Positions 1 through 8,228 of a DNA stretch of 64,000 nt are shown here, piece after piece. Position 1 is the stretch's first letter. Each line of letters opens with the position of its first letter. The DNA is taken from assembly GCF_010728325.1 (NCBI RefSeq), contig NZ_AP022570.1, positions 3,472,001 to 3,536,000 on the forward strand, in the 5' to 3' direction. Source of the DNA: Mycolicibacterium poriferae. GTDB lineage: Bacteria > Actinomycetota > Actinomycetes > Mycobacteriales > Mycobacteriaceae. The notes below the pieces were generated by a model. That model was not told where the DNA came from. It saw only the letters and a program-made list of their open reading frames with translations, and ran no database searches. Both the position numbers and the translations under genes were made by a program.

Positions 1-1
1 C

Positions 2-1501
2 CGCGGGGTCGACAACGGCATCGTCAAGGCCTGGAAGGCCGTGCGTTACGCCGCCGCGCCCGTCGGCGAACTGCGGTGGCGCGCACCCCAGCCGCCGCAG
101 AAGTGGACCGAACCCGCCGACGCGTCGCGCGTGGGCCCGGTGTGCCCCCAACCCACCGATCCCAAGATCCCGATCGACCTCGGCGCACCGCAGGGCGACG
201 ATTTCCTGTCGCTCAATGTCTGGGCACCCCCCGACACCCAGCCCGGCGACGGCAAGCCGGTGATGGTGTGGGTCCACGGCGGAGCCTACGTGCTGGGCTC
301 TGCCAGTCAGCCGCTCTACCACGGTGCCGCGCTGGCCACCGGCGGCGACGTGATCGTCGTGACCGTCAACTACCGGCTCGGCGCGTTCGGCTTCCTGGAA
401 CTGCCCACCCTGGGCGCCGACAGCGAACGCTTCGCCACCAACCTCGGTCTGCGCGACGTGCTCGCCGCCCTGGAGTGGGTCCGCGACAACATCGCCGCCT
501 TCGGCGGTGACCCGGCCAAGGTGACGTTGTTCGGTGAGTCCGCCGGCGGCGGGGTGGTCACCACGCTGCTGGGCAGCCCCGCTGCCGCCGGCCTGTTCAG
601 CGCGGCGATCGCGCAGAGCTCCCCGGCGACGTCGTCCTATGACACCGAACGCGCCCGCCGGGTGGCCGCCCGCTTCCTCGAGGTGCTCGACCTCGGAACC
701 GGCGACCTCGACCGCCTGCACGGGTTGCCGACCCAGGCTGTCGTGGAGGCGTCCCGCACGGTGTTCGACGAGGTGCCGGTCAACACGCCGGGCCTTCTCG
801 CGTTCGCCCCGATCGTCGACGGCGACGTTGTCCCGGACTACCCGATCGCCACCGCGCGGCGGGGGATGACGCACCCGGTGCCGCTGATCATCGGCACCAA
901 CAAGAACGAGGCCGCGCTGTTCCGGTACATGAAGTCGCCGTTGATGCCCGTCACGCCGGAACGCGTCAAGGCGATGTTCGCCCAGATCGCCTCCGAACAG
1001 CCGGACGTGCGGCTGCCCAGCCCCGCGGACCTGGACGGGACCTACCGCGGCCGCGGCAAGGTCAAGGGCATGGGCCTCAGCAGCGACCTGGGTTTCCGGA
1101 TGCCCTCGATCTGGTTCGCCGACGGGCACCGCGCGGTCGCGCCGGTCTACCTGTACCGGTTCGACTTCGCCACCCCGTTCCTGAAGCTCGTGCGCCTGCA
1201 CGCCGCGCACGCCACCGAGTTGCCGTTCGTGTGGGGCAACCTCGGCTCCGGCCGCAAGGACCCGACGTTCGCGCTGGGTGGGCGCAAGGCCGGGCAGCAG
1301 GTGTCCGAGAGGTTGCGCGCCCGCTGGACGAACTTCGCGCGCCACGGCCGTCCCGACGGCCCGGGCGGGGAACCGGCCTGGCATCCCTACGACGCCGACC
1401 GCCGGGCCACCCTCGTCATCGACAAGACCGACGCCGTGATCGACGACCTCGACGCCGACGTGCGCCGCGCGTGGGGCGACGACGTGTTGAGCTTCCGGTA
1501 G
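2..1501 (+). CDS. Type B carboxylesterase/lipase (5' end outside window)
   Basis: The reading frame is open from the first bases, so the true start lies to the left; about 500 residues are present. It is a type B carboxylesterase (alpha/beta hydrolase) that would hydrolyse carboxylic esters. Visible signatures are the family N-terminal core ending in VRYAAAPVGELRWRAPQ, an oxyanion-hole segment around VHGGAYVLGS, and the nucleophile elbow FGESAGGG. A C-terminal HAAHATELPFVWGNL segment is where the family's catalytic histidine sits. No signal peptide can be judged because the N-terminus is missing. It ends 13 bases before the sterol desaturase-like gene and could be cotranscribed with it. Substrate cannot be told from sequence. 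Confidence 0.9.
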   Translation, partial: RGVDNGIVKAWKAVRYAAAPVGELRWRAPQPPQKWTEPADASRVGPVCPQPTDPKIPIDLGAPQGDDFLSLNVWAPPDTQPGDGKPVMVWVHGGAYVLGSASQPLYHGAALATGGDVIVVTVNYRLGAFGFLELPTLGADSERFATNLGLRDVLAALEWVRDNIAAFGGDPAKVTLFGESAGGGVVTTLLGSPAAAGLFSAAIAQSSPATSSYDTERARRVAARFLEVLDLGTGDLDRLHGLPTQAVVEASRTVFDEVPVNTPGLLAFAPIVDGDVVPDYPIATARRGMTHPVPLIIGTNKNEAALFRYMKSPLMPVTPERVKAMFAQIASEQPDVRLPSPADLDGTYRGRGKVKGMGLSSDLGFRMPSIWFADGHRAVAPVYLYRFDFATPFLKLVRLHAAHATELPFVWGNLGSGRKDPTFALGGRKAGQQVSERLRARWTNFARHGRPDGPGGEPAWHPYDADRRATLVIDKTDAVIDDLDADVRRAWGDDVLSFR

Positions 1502-1514
1502 GAAGGTGGTTGCC

Positions 1515-2432
1515 GTGGATCTGCTCGAAGTGCTGCCACCACCGATGCGCGACCCGGTGTTGTTCGCGATCCCGTTCTTCCTGCTGCTGCTGATCATCGA
1601 GTGGAGCGCCGCGCGCAAGCTGGAGCATCTGGTCGACGAGACGGGCCGACCGAGTTCGGGCTCACATCAGGCCCGCGACTCCTGGGCCAGCATCTCGATG
1701 GGCCTGGTCTCGGTGTTCACCATGGGCGCCTGGAAGTTCCTCGCCCTGCTCGGGTATGCGGCGATCTACGCCTATATAGCGCCGTGGCAGTTGTCGGCGG
1801 GGCAGTGGTACACCTGGGTGATCGCGATCGTCGGGGTCGATCTGCTGTTCTACGCCTACCACCGCACCGCTCATCGGGTACGGCTGATCTGGGCCACCCA
1901 TCAGGCCCACCATTCCAGCCGCTACTTCAACTTCGCGACCGCGCTGCGTCAGAAGTGGAACAACAGCGGGGAGATCCTGATGTGGATCCCGTTGCCGCTG
2001 TTGGGCGTTCCGCCGTGGATGGTGTTCTTCAGTTTCTCGTTGAGCCTGATCTATCAGTTCTGGATCCACACCGAGCGCATCGGCAGGATGTGGGCGCCGT
2101 TCGAGTTCGTGTTCAACACGCCGTCGCACCATCGCGTGCACCACGGCATGGATCCCGAGTACCTGGACAAGAACTACGGCGGCATCCTGATCATCTGGGA
2201 CCGGTTGTTCGGCACGTTCCAGCGCGAGCTGTTCCGGCCGCACTACGGGCTGACCAAGCCGGTGGACACGTTCAACATCTGGACGCTGCAGACCCACGAG
2301 TACCGGGCCATCGCCCGTGACGTACGCGCAGCCACCGGGCTGCGGGACAGGCTCGGTTACCTCTTCGGGCCACCGGGTTGGCAGCCCACCCGCGCGCCCC
2401 AGACGGCGACACCCGCCCACGTCAAGCCGTAA
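1515..2432 (+). CDS. Sterol desaturase / fatty acid hydroxylase family membrane protein
   Basis: A 305-residue integral membrane di-iron enzyme of the fatty acid hydroxylase superfamily, matching in position the M. tuberculosis Rv1814 (annotated erg3) next to Rv1815. The histidine clusters HRTAH, HQAHH and HRVHH, which bind the two irons, are all present, with hydrophobic segments before and between them. The GTG at 1515 was chosen because AGGAAGG at 1500-1506 sits eight bases upstream; a GTG at 1506 overlaps that ribosome site. The reaction is O2-dependent desaturation or hydroxylation of a lipid; the substrate is unknown, and sterol activity should not be assumed from the family name. It precedes an FAD-dependent oxidoreductase by 10 bases, suggesting one operon. 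Confidence 0.85.
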   Translation: MDLLEVLPPPMRDPVLFAIPFFLLLLIIEWSAARKLEHLVDETGRPSSGSHQARDSWASISMGLVSVFTMGAWKFLALLGYAAIYAYIAPWQLSAGQWYTWVIAIVGVDLLFYAYHRTAHRVRLIWATHQAHHSSRYFNFATALRQKWNNSGEILMWIPLPLLGVPPWMVFFSFSLSLIYQFWIHTERIGRMWAPFEFVFNTPSHHRVHHGMDPEYLDKNYGGILIIWDRLFGTFQRELFRPHYGLTKPVDTFNIWTLQTHEYRAIARDVRAATGLRDRLGYLFGPPGWQPTRAPQTATPAHVKP

Positions 2433-2442
2433 TGTGCGCGTC

Positions 2443-3849
2443 ATGAAGACGGTGTTCGACGCCGAGGTCGACGCAGCCCTGATCGACCGTTCGCTGGCCG
2501 CAACCACACTGGGGTCCGTGTGGCTGGACACCGAACGTCCGGAGCATCCCCCGGCAGCCGGTCCGACGACGTGCGACCTGCTCGTGGTCGGCGGGGGATA
2601 CACCGGCCTGTGGAGCGCCCTGCACGCGGCGCGCCGTCACCCCGATCGCCGCATCGTGCTCATCGAGGCCGACCGGATCGGGTGGGCCGCCTCCGGGCGC
2701 AACGGCGGATTCGTCGACGCCAGCCTCACCCACGGCTACGAGAACGGAAAGTCTCGCTGGCCCAACGAGATCGACGCCCTCGAGCACATGGGGATGGACA
2801 ATCTCGACGGCATGCAGGCCGAGATCGCCGAACTCGGCCTGCAGGTCGACTGGCAGCGCACCGGGATGCTCACCGTGGCCACCGAACCGCACCAGATCGA
2901 GTGGCTCGAGGAGGCGGCCGGGCAGGGCCAGGGCAGGGTGCTCGACCAGGCCCAGGTCCGCGCCGAGGTGGACTCGCCGACGTATCTGGCGGGACTCTTC
3001 AGCCCGGACACGTGCGCGATCGTCGACCCGGCCAAGTTGGCGCTGGAACTCGCCCGCGCCTGCGTCGAGGCCGGCGTGGACGTGCACGAACACACCACCG
3101 CGCGGCAGCTCATCTCCGGCGGGGCGGCGCTGCGCGTGCACACCGACGGCCCGGTCATCACCTGCCGTCAGGTGGTGCTGGCCACCAACGTCTTTCCCAG
3201 CCTGTTGCGCCGCAACCGCTTCCACACGGTGCCGGTCTACGACTACGTGCTGGCGACCGAACCCCTGTCGGAGGCACAGTTCGACCGCATCGGCTGGCGC
3301 AACCGGCAGGGCGTCGGCGATTCGGCCAACCAGTTCCACTACTACCGATTGACCGCCGACAACAGGATCGTGTGGGGCGGTTACGACGCGATCTACCACT
3401 TCGGTCGTCGCATCGACTCGTCATACGAAGACCGCACCGACAGCTACCGCCGGTTGGCCGCTCACTTCTTCATCACGTTCCCGCAGCTCGACGACGTGAC
3501 GTTCACCCACCGCTGGGCCGGACCGATCGACACCAACACCCGCTTCTGCGCGCACTGGGGTCTGGCGCGCGAAGGTCGGGTGGCCTACGTCAACGGCTTC
3601 ACCGGACTCGGGGTGGGCGCCACCAGGTTCGCCGCCGATGTCTGCCTGGACCTGCTCGACGGGGCGACGACCGCGCGAACCGGGCTGGAGATGGTGCGCA
3701 AGAAGCCGTTGCCGTTTCCCCCGGAGCCGCTGGCCAGTGCCGGTATCCAGGCAACGCGCTGGTCGCTCGACCGCGCCGATCACTCGGCGGGCCGGCGCAA
3801 TCTGCTGCTGCGCGCCCTCGACGCTGCCGGCCTGGGCTTCGACTCCTGA
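2443..3849 (+). CDS. FAD-dependent amine/amino-acid oxidase family oxidoreductase (DAO fold)
   Basis: A 468-residue protein of the DAO/GlpD flavoprotein superfamily. The FAD-binding beta-alpha-beta motif VVGGGYTGLWSALHAARR lies near residue 50, followed by the acidic end of the second strand (IVLIEADRIGWAASGRNGG), a pattern typical of gamma-glutamylputrescine oxidoreductase-like enzymes. The C-terminal NGFTGLGVGATRFAADVCLDLL is the usual distal FAD contact. It would oxidise a secondary or primary amine, with imine hydrolysis and transfer of electrons to O2; the amine is not identifiable. The ATG at 2443 follows directly on the desaturase stop, with no strong ribosome site. An in-frame upstream extension overlaps the desaturase gene and was not used. 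Confidence 0.8.
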   Translation: MKTVFDAEVDAALIDRSLAATTLGSVWLDTERPEHPPAAGPTTCDLLVVGGGYTGLWSALHAARRHPDRRIVLIEADRIGWAASGRNGGFVDASLTHGYENGKSRWPNEIDALEHMGMDNLDGMQAEIAELGLQVDWQRTGMLTVATEPHQIEWLEEAAGQGQGRVLDQAQVRAEVDSPTYLAGLFSPDTCAIVDPAKLALELARACVEAGVDVHEHTTARQLISGGAALRVHTDGPVITCRQVVLATNVFPSLLRRNRFHTVPVYDYVLATEPLSEAQFDRIGWRNRQGVGDSANQFHYYRLTADNRIVWGGYDAIYHFGRRIDSSYEDRTDSYRRLAAHFFITFPQLDDVTFTHRWAGPIDTNTRFCAHWGLAREGRVAYVNGFTGLGVGATRFAADVCLDLLDGATTARTGLEMVRKKPLPFPPEPLASAGIQATRWSLDRADHSAGRRNLLLRALDAAGLGFDS

Positions 3850-4006
3850 GCGGCACGCACCCCGAGCGCGTGTAACGCCCCGTTATCGGGCCGCGATGAG
3901 GCAGTTATACCGTCTGCATCAAAAGAGTCTCGTTCGGGTACCAAACCTGATACCACTCGAGGGGCGGTAGCCGACACCTCACTTCACGGGGAGAGCGGAG
4001 GGGGCA

Positions 4007-4774
4007 GTGCCTACTGAGATGCCTGTTGGGTCGCCTGTCGAGACAGCTACGCGGACACCGTCTCCGGTGCCCAGGTTGTCATTGCGGCGACTGCGACACC
4101 TGCTGCTCGCGCTGATCGCTCCGGTCCTCGCCCTGACCCTGGTCACTCCTGCGGCCGAAGCCCAACCCGGGGTCCTGGTGTATCCCGGCATGGAGATTCG
4201 GCAGGACCGGGTGCGCTGCACTCTCGGCTACGTCGACCCGCAGACCCGGGTGGCCTTCACGGCCGGCCATTGCCGCGCGTCCGGGCTGGTGACCGACCAG
4301 AGCGGCCATGTCATCGGCACCCAGGGCTCGTTCCGGGACAACACCCCCGACGGAACCACGATCGACACCAACCACCAGATCACGGATTGGCTGGTGGTTC
4401 ATCTGGCCAGCGACGTGGCGGTCAACAATGTGCTGCCCGGCGGCCGGGTGCTCGTCACCGATCCCGCGGTGGTTCCCGTGGCGGGGATGCCGGTCTGCCA
4501 TTTCGGGGTGGTGACGGGGGAGAGTTGCGGCACCGTCCAGGCGGTCAACAACGGGTGGTTCACGATGGCCAATGGCGTGGTGAGCCAGAAGGGCGATTCG
4601 GGTGGTCCGGTCTACACGCCGACTCCGGACGGGCGCACGGTGTTGATCGGCATGTTCAACAGCACCTGGGGTAGCTTCCCCGCCGCAGTGTCCTGGCAGG
4701 TGACCAGCCAGCAGGCCCGAGAGGACGTCATCTCGGCGGCTTCGGTGACGCTGCCGGCCCCGGCGATCCCCTGA
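4007..4774 (+). CDS. Secreted chymotrypsin-like serine protease family protein (Rv1815-like)
   Basis: A 255-residue predicted exported protein. Residues about 20-50 form a signal peptide (arginines LRRLRH, then a hydrophobic LLLALIAPVLALTLV stretch and PAAEA cleavage-like end). The mature part has a chymotrypsin-fold triad: His in FTAGHC, Asp in ITDWLVVHL and Ser in QKGDSGGPV. By position and motifs it matches Rv1815 of M. tuberculosis. Paired cysteines occur around VCHFGVVTGESCG and CTLGY..GHC. The GTG start at 4007 has GGAGGGGG directly upstream. The 157 bp in front may hold its promoter. The target protein is unknown; a complete triad suggests it is catalytically competent. The gene is convergent with the DDN-like gene. 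Confidence 0.85.
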   Translation: MPTEMPVGSPVETATRTPSPVPRLSLRRLRHLLLALIAPVLALTLVTPAAEAQPGVLVYPGMEIRQDRVRCTLGYVDPQTRVAFTAGHCRASGLVTDQSGHVIGTQGSFRDNTPDGTTIDTNHQITDWLVVHLASDVAVNNVLPGGRVLVTDPAVVPVAGMPVCHFGVVTGESCGTVQAVNNGWFTMANGVVSQKGDSGGPVYTPTPDGRTVLIGMFNSTWGSFPAAVSWQVTSQQAREDVISAASVTLPAPAIP

Positions 4775-4798
4775 CACAGAAGCTTTCCTGGCACGAAG

Positions 4799-5239
4799 TC
4801 AGTCCAAAAGTTCGAACACCGGGATCGACGGGGCGACACGCTCCAGCTCAGCCGGCCCCGAGGTCGGCGTCAGACCGCCGACATGGGTTTTGACCTGCCA
4901 ATACCAGCGGCGTAGGTAACGACTCAGCAGTTCGGGCTTGGCCTCGTCGTCGATCTCGACGACGGTGTGCCGCGTGGGGCGTCGCGGCGGACCCAGCTCG
5001 ACCTCGCCGGCGGCGCGTACGTTGCGCGCCCACTGGGTGTTCCCGCGCGGAGAGACCAGGTAGGCCCGCCCGTCGGCAGTCAGCAGATTGACCACCACGG
5101 CGCGTGACCGCCCCGAGACGCGGCCTCGCACCCGCAGCGCAGTGCTGCCCTGGATGCTGATCCCCGCTTCCGCGAGCCGGCGGATGGCGGCGTTGAACAC
5201 CCGCGCACCCAACCCGGGTACGTCGTAGCGCTGGGTCAT
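4799..5239 (-). CDS. Deazaflavin (F420)-dependent nitroreductase/quinone reductase family protein
   Basis: A 146-residue protein of the split-barrel DDN/DUF385 family, which in mycobacteria bind coenzyme F420 and reduce quinones or nitro compounds. The family pattern is seen in LRVRGRVSGRSRAVVVNLL, YLVSPRGNTQWARNVRAAG and the beta strand before it. It is read leftwards from the same intergenic region as the TetR gene, so it is a candidate target of that repressor; a perfect inverted repeat lies between the two starts. The substrate is not predictable, and FMN- or heme-binding members share the fold. Start ATG at 5239 is preceded on the minus strand by an AAAGGATC-type ribosome site. Confidence 0.8.
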   Translation of the reverse strand: MTQRYDVPGLGARVFNAAIRRLAEAGISIQGSTALRVRGRVSGRSRAVVVNLLTADGRAYLVSPRGNTQWARNVRAAGEVELGPPRRPTRHTVVEIDDEAKPELLSRYLRRWYWQVKTHVGGLTPTSGPAELERVAPSIPVFELLD

Positions 5240-5265
5240 CGTTTGATCCTTTCCCTGACCTATGA

Positions 5266-5282
5266 CGAGAGCAATGCTCTCG
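5266..5282. promoter_or_regulatory. Palindromic operator between divergent TetR and DDN-like genes
   Basis: CGAGAGCAATGCTCTCG is an inverted repeat with 7-bp perfect arms and an AAT centre. It lies 27 bp from the start of the DDN-like gene and 67 bp from the TetR start. Such gagagca/tgctctc palindromes are typical of autoregulatory TetR operators, so the neighbouring regulator is the likely ligand (inference). Confidence 0.65.
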
Positions 5283-5349
5283 AATCAGGGTGACACGCGA
5301 ACGAGGTCAAAGCAAGAGCGGTGATCTCGGTTTGTGTCAGACTGGACCC

Positions 5350-6030
5350 GTGGGCAAACGCCAGGAGTCCCGCGACCGCATCGAACGTCGCATCGTCGAG
5401 CTGGGCCGACACCAGCTGATCAGCGAGGGAGCAGTGGGCCTGTCCCTGCGTGCGATCGCGCGCGAGCTGGGGATGGTGTCCTCGGCCGTGTACCGGTACG
5501 TGGCCAGCCGAGACGAATTGCTGACGCTGCTGCTCGTCGACGCCTACACCGAACTGGCCGACGCGGTCGAGCGCGCCCGGCCCGAGACCGGCACCTGGCG
5601 TGAGCAACTGACCGCGATCGGCCGCGCCGCGCGGCGGTGGGCACTGAGCCAGCCGGCGAGCTGGGCCCTGCTCTACGGCAGCCCCGTGCCCGGCTACCAC
5701 GCACCGCGGGACAGGACCGTGGGGCCCGGCACCCGGGTGGTCGGCATGGTGTTCGCCGCGGTGAGCCTGGGCATCGCCGATGGCGACATTCCTGATCCGA
5801 ACGGCGTTGTCGCACCGCATCTCTCACGTGATCTGGCGGCGTTGCGCAGCGAGTACGACCTTCCCGCAGGCGACGTGGCGGCCGCCAGGTGCCTGACCGT
5901 GTGGGCCACCCTGGTCGGCGCGATCAGTCTCGAAGTCTTCGGCCAGTACGGCGCCGACACCTTCAGCGACCCCGCCGAGGTCTTCGACACCCAGATGGCG
6001 CTGATCGCCGACTTTCTGGCGCAGAATTAG
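5350..6030 (+). CDS. TetR family transcriptional regulator (Rv1816-like)
   Basis: A 226-residue repressor. The N-terminal helix-turn-helix covers about residues 8-55 (RIERRIVELGRHQLISEGAVGLSLRAIARELGM..VYRYVASRDEL), the rest is a helical ligand-binding domain with the TetR C-terminal pattern PRDRTVGPGTRVVGMVF. The GTG at 5350 was picked because it places the helix-turn-helix at the N-terminus; an upstream ATG at 5290 would add 20 residues that run into the operator region. By position it is the counterpart of Rv1816. It is divergent from the DDN-like gene with a palindrome between them, and its stop codon overlaps a KstR-type box that precedes the next genes. The ligand is unknown. Confidence 0.85.
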   Translation: MGKRQESRDRIERRIVELGRHQLISEGAVGLSLRAIARELGMVSSAVYRYVASRDELLTLLLVDAYTELADAVERARPETGTWREQLTAIGRAARRWALSQPASWALLYGSPVPGYHAPRDRTVGPGTRVVGMVFAAVSLGIADGDIPDPNGVVAPHLSRDLAALRSEYDLPAGDVAAARCLTVWATLVGAISLEVFGQYGADTFSDPAEVFDTQMALIADFLAQN

Positions 6031-6041
6031 AACACGTTCTA
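6028..6041. promoter_or_regulatory. KstR-type operator
   Basis: TAGAACACGTTCTA fits TnnAACnnGTTnnA, the known binding pattern of KstR, the cholesterol-catabolism repressor of mycobacteria, at every fixed position. It overlaps the TetR stop codon and sits at the -35 side of a -10 box 22 bp further on, where a repressor would block polymerase at the VOC/FAD-oxidoreductase operon. Match is seen directly; KstR control is inferred. Confidence 0.7.
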
Positions 6042-6062
6042 GCTTGCGCGGCGCGGGAGCGA

Positions 6063-6068
6063 TATTGT
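6063..6068 (+). promoter_or_regulatory. -10 box of a probable leaderless promoter
   Basis: TATTGT fits the mycobacterial TAnnnT -10 pattern and ends 7 bases before the ATG at 6076, so transcription would begin at or next to the start codon. There is no ribosome binding site before that ATG, as expected for a leaderless mRNA. Confidence 0.5.
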
Positions 6069-6075
6069 CGAACCG

Positions 6076-6582
6076 ATGCTTGACCAGACACCTGTCCAGA
6101 TCGCGTGGGTGACGAACGACCTGACCGCCACCGAGACGACGCTGAGCGCGTTGCTGGGCGTCCCGAGATGGTTCCGCATGCCCGGTGTGCACTTCGCCCC
6201 GGACACCTGCACCTATCGCGGAGAGCCCGCCGACTGCGTGGCGGACATCTCCCTCAGCTACGCCGGTGACATGCAACTAGAGGTGATCGCGCCGACTTCC
6301 GGCGACAGCGTCTACAGCGAGTTCCTCGAGCGCTGCGGCCCCGGTCTGCACCACATCTGCCGGGACATCGGTGATTCCGACGCGTTCACCGCCGCGCTCG
6401 ACCAGGCGGCACAGAGCGGCGCTCCCGCGGTCATGGAGGGCACGATGCCGGGAGGTATGCGCTTTGCCTACCTTTCCGCGCCGCAGTCGGGGGTGCCCTA
6501 CCTGGAGATCGCCTGCCTGCCGCCGGACATCCGCACGTACTTCAGCTACGTGAAAGACCAAGTGAGCCAGGAGAAGAGATGA
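6076..6582 (+). CDS. VOC (glyoxalase/bleomycin-resistance fold) family protein
   Basis: A 168-residue protein with the paired beta-alpha-beta-beta-beta modules of the vicinal oxygen chelate superfamily. The second module shows the typical GPGLHHICRDI (metal-ligand histidine) and PYLEIACLP (metal-ligand glutamate). Members act as isomerases, epimerases or dioxygenases on CoA esters or small metabolites. It overlaps by ATGA the FAD oxidoreductase, so the two are translationally coupled and probably act on the same substrate. The KstR-type box upstream points to a steroid- or CoA-ester-related role, which is inference. The ATG was kept because a leaderless -10 box fits it. Confidence 0.8.
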   Translation: MLDQTPVQIAWVTNDLTATETTLSALLGVPRWFRMPGVHFAPDTCTYRGEPADCVADISLSYAGDMQLEVIAPTSGDSVYSEFLERCGPGLHHICRDIGDSDAFTAALDQAAQSGAPAVMEGTMPGGMRFAYLSAPQSGVPYLEIACLPPDIRTYFSYVKDQVSQEKR

Positions 6583-8228
6583 GCATGCAGCAAGTCCCCG
6601 AGACGGTCTCCGTCGCCGACGTCGACGACTGGTCCGACGAGACCGACGTCGTCGTGCTCGGTTTCGGCATCGCCGGCGGCTGCGCGGCCGTCAGCGCCGC
6701 CGCAGCCGGCGCGCGAGTTCTGGTCCTGGAGAAGGGCGCCGACGCCGGCGGCACCACGTCGATGGCCGGCGGCCACTTCTATCTCGGCGGCGGTACCGCC
6801 GTGCAGCGCGCCACCGGGCACGACGACACGCCCGACGAGATGTACAAGTACCTGGTCACACAATCCCGGGAACCCGAGCACGACAAGATCCGCGCGTACT
6901 GCGACGGCAGCGTCGAGCACTTCGACTGGCTCGAGGATCTCGGGTTCCAGTTCGAACGCAGCTACTACCCGGGCAAGGTCGTCGTCCCGCCCGGCACCGA
7001 GGGGTTGTCCTACACCGGAAACGAGAAGGTGTGGCCGTTCTGCGAGCAGGCCAAGCCCGCTCCCCGCGGACATTCGGTTCCGGTGCCGGGGGAACTCGGC
7101 GGCGCCGCCATGGTCATCGACCTGCTGCTCAAGCGCGCCGAGTCGCTCGGTGTCACGATGCGCTACGAGACCGGTGCCACCGCACTCGTCGTCGACGGCA
7201 ACGGCGCCATCGTGGGCGTGCGCTGGAAGCATTTCGGCGAAAGCGGTTACGTCAAAGCCGATTCCGTGGTGATCGCCGCGGGCGGGTTCGCGATGAACGC
7301 GGACATGGTCGCCGAGTACACGCCCGCGCTGGGCCAGGAACGCAAGACCAAACACCACGGCATGGTCGCGCCCTACATTCTGGGCAACCCGAACGACGAC
7401 GGGCTGGGCATCAAACTGGGCGTCTCGGCGGGGGGCGTGGCGACGAACATGGACCAGTTGTTCATCACCGCGGCCGCCTATCCGCCCGAGATACTGCTGA
7501 CCGGCGTCATCGTCAACTCCGAGGGCAAGCGGTTCGTCGCCGAGGATTCCTACCACTCGCGTACCTCGGCGTTCGTCCTCGAACAGCCCGACCAGACCGC
7601 GTATCTGATCGTCGACGAGGCACACATGCAGATGCCGGAGATGCCGCTGATCAAGTTCATCGACGGCTGGGAGACGGTGGCCGAGATGGCGGAGGCTCTG
7701 GGCATCCCGGAGGGCAACCTGGCCGCGACGCTCGAGCGGTACAACACCCATGCCGCGGCCGGCGAAGACCCCGATTTCCACAAGCAGCCGGAGTATCTCG
7801 CGGCGCAGGACCACGGCCCGTGGGCGGCGTTCGATCTGTCGCTCGGGCGGGCGATGTACTCCGGATTCACGATGGGCGGACTCAAGGTCTCGATCGACGG
7901 TGAGGTGCTGCGCGAGGACGGCAGCGCGGTGCGCGGGCTGTACGCGGCGGGCGCCTGCGCGTCGAACATCGCCCAGGACGGCAAGGGCTACGCGAGTGGG
8001 ACGCAGCTGGGCGAAGGCTCGTTCTTCGGGAGGAGGGCGGGAGAGCACGCAGCGCGGCGGGCGGGAGAACACGCAGCGCGGCGGGCGGGAGAACACGCCG
8101 CGCGGCGGGCGGGAGAACACGCCGCGAGGCGGGCGGGAGAACACGCCGCGAGGCGGGCGGGAGAACACACCGCGCAGCCCGCGGAGGCGCAGACCACCGA
8201 GCAACAGGCCGCGACAGCCCGAGACTAG
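6579..8228 (+). CDS. FAD-dependent oxidoreductase, KstD/fumarate-reductase flavoprotein family (Rv1817-like), with repetitive C-terminus
   Basis: A 549-residue flavoprotein of the succinate dehydrogenase/fumarate reductase/3-ketosteroid dehydrogenase superfamily. The N-terminal dinucleotide motif [20 protein letters not shown] and VLEKG are near residues 28-55, and the distal FAD contact [28 protein letters not shown] is near 450-480. After about residue 485 the protein leaves the family and ends in six copies of an eight-residue R-A-G-E-H-A-A-R unit and a Q/A/T-rich tail. That tail is encoded by a 24-bp tandem repeat. Its stop overlaps the stop side of the convergent ABC transporter gene. 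The substrate may be a steroid or related enone, given the family and the KstR-type box upstream. Confidence 0.85.
   Translation: MSMQQVPETVSVADVDDWSDETDVVVLGFGIAGGCAAVSAAAAGARVLVLEKGADAGGTTSMAGGHFYLGGGTAVQRATGHDDTPDEMYKYLVTQSREPEHDKIRAYCDGSVEHFDWLEDLGFQFERSYYPGKVVVPPGTEGLSYTGNEKVWPFCEQAKPAPRGHSVPVPGELGGAAMVIDLLLKRAESLGVTMRYETGATALVVDGNGAIVGVRWKHFGESGYVKADSVVIAAGGFAMNADMVAEYTPALGQERKTKHHGMVAPYILGNPNDDGLGIKLGVSAGGVATNMDQLFITAAAYPPEILLTGVIVNSEGKRFVAEDSYHSRTSAFVLEQPDQTAYLIVDEAHMQMPEMPLIKFIDGWETVAEMAEALGIPEGNLAATLERYNTHAAAGEDPDFHKQPEYLAAQDHGPWAAFDLSLGRAMYSGFTMGGLKVSIDGEVLREDGSAVRGLYAAGACASNIAQDGKGYASGTQLGEGSFFGRRAGEHAARRAGEHAARRAGEHAARRAGEHAARRAGEHAARRAGEHTAQPAEAQTTEQQAATARD
8034..8177 (+). repeat. 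24-bp tandem repeat, 6 copies, inside a coding region
   Basis: Six contiguous units with consensus CGGGCGGGAGAACACGCNGC plus a final arginine codon, encoding R-A-G-E-H-A-A-R each time. Units differ by one to three bases (CAG/CCG, CGG/AGG; the last has ACC and CAG codons). The unit is a multiple of three, so copy-number change keeps the frame of the FAD oxidoreductase. Confidence 0.95.
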
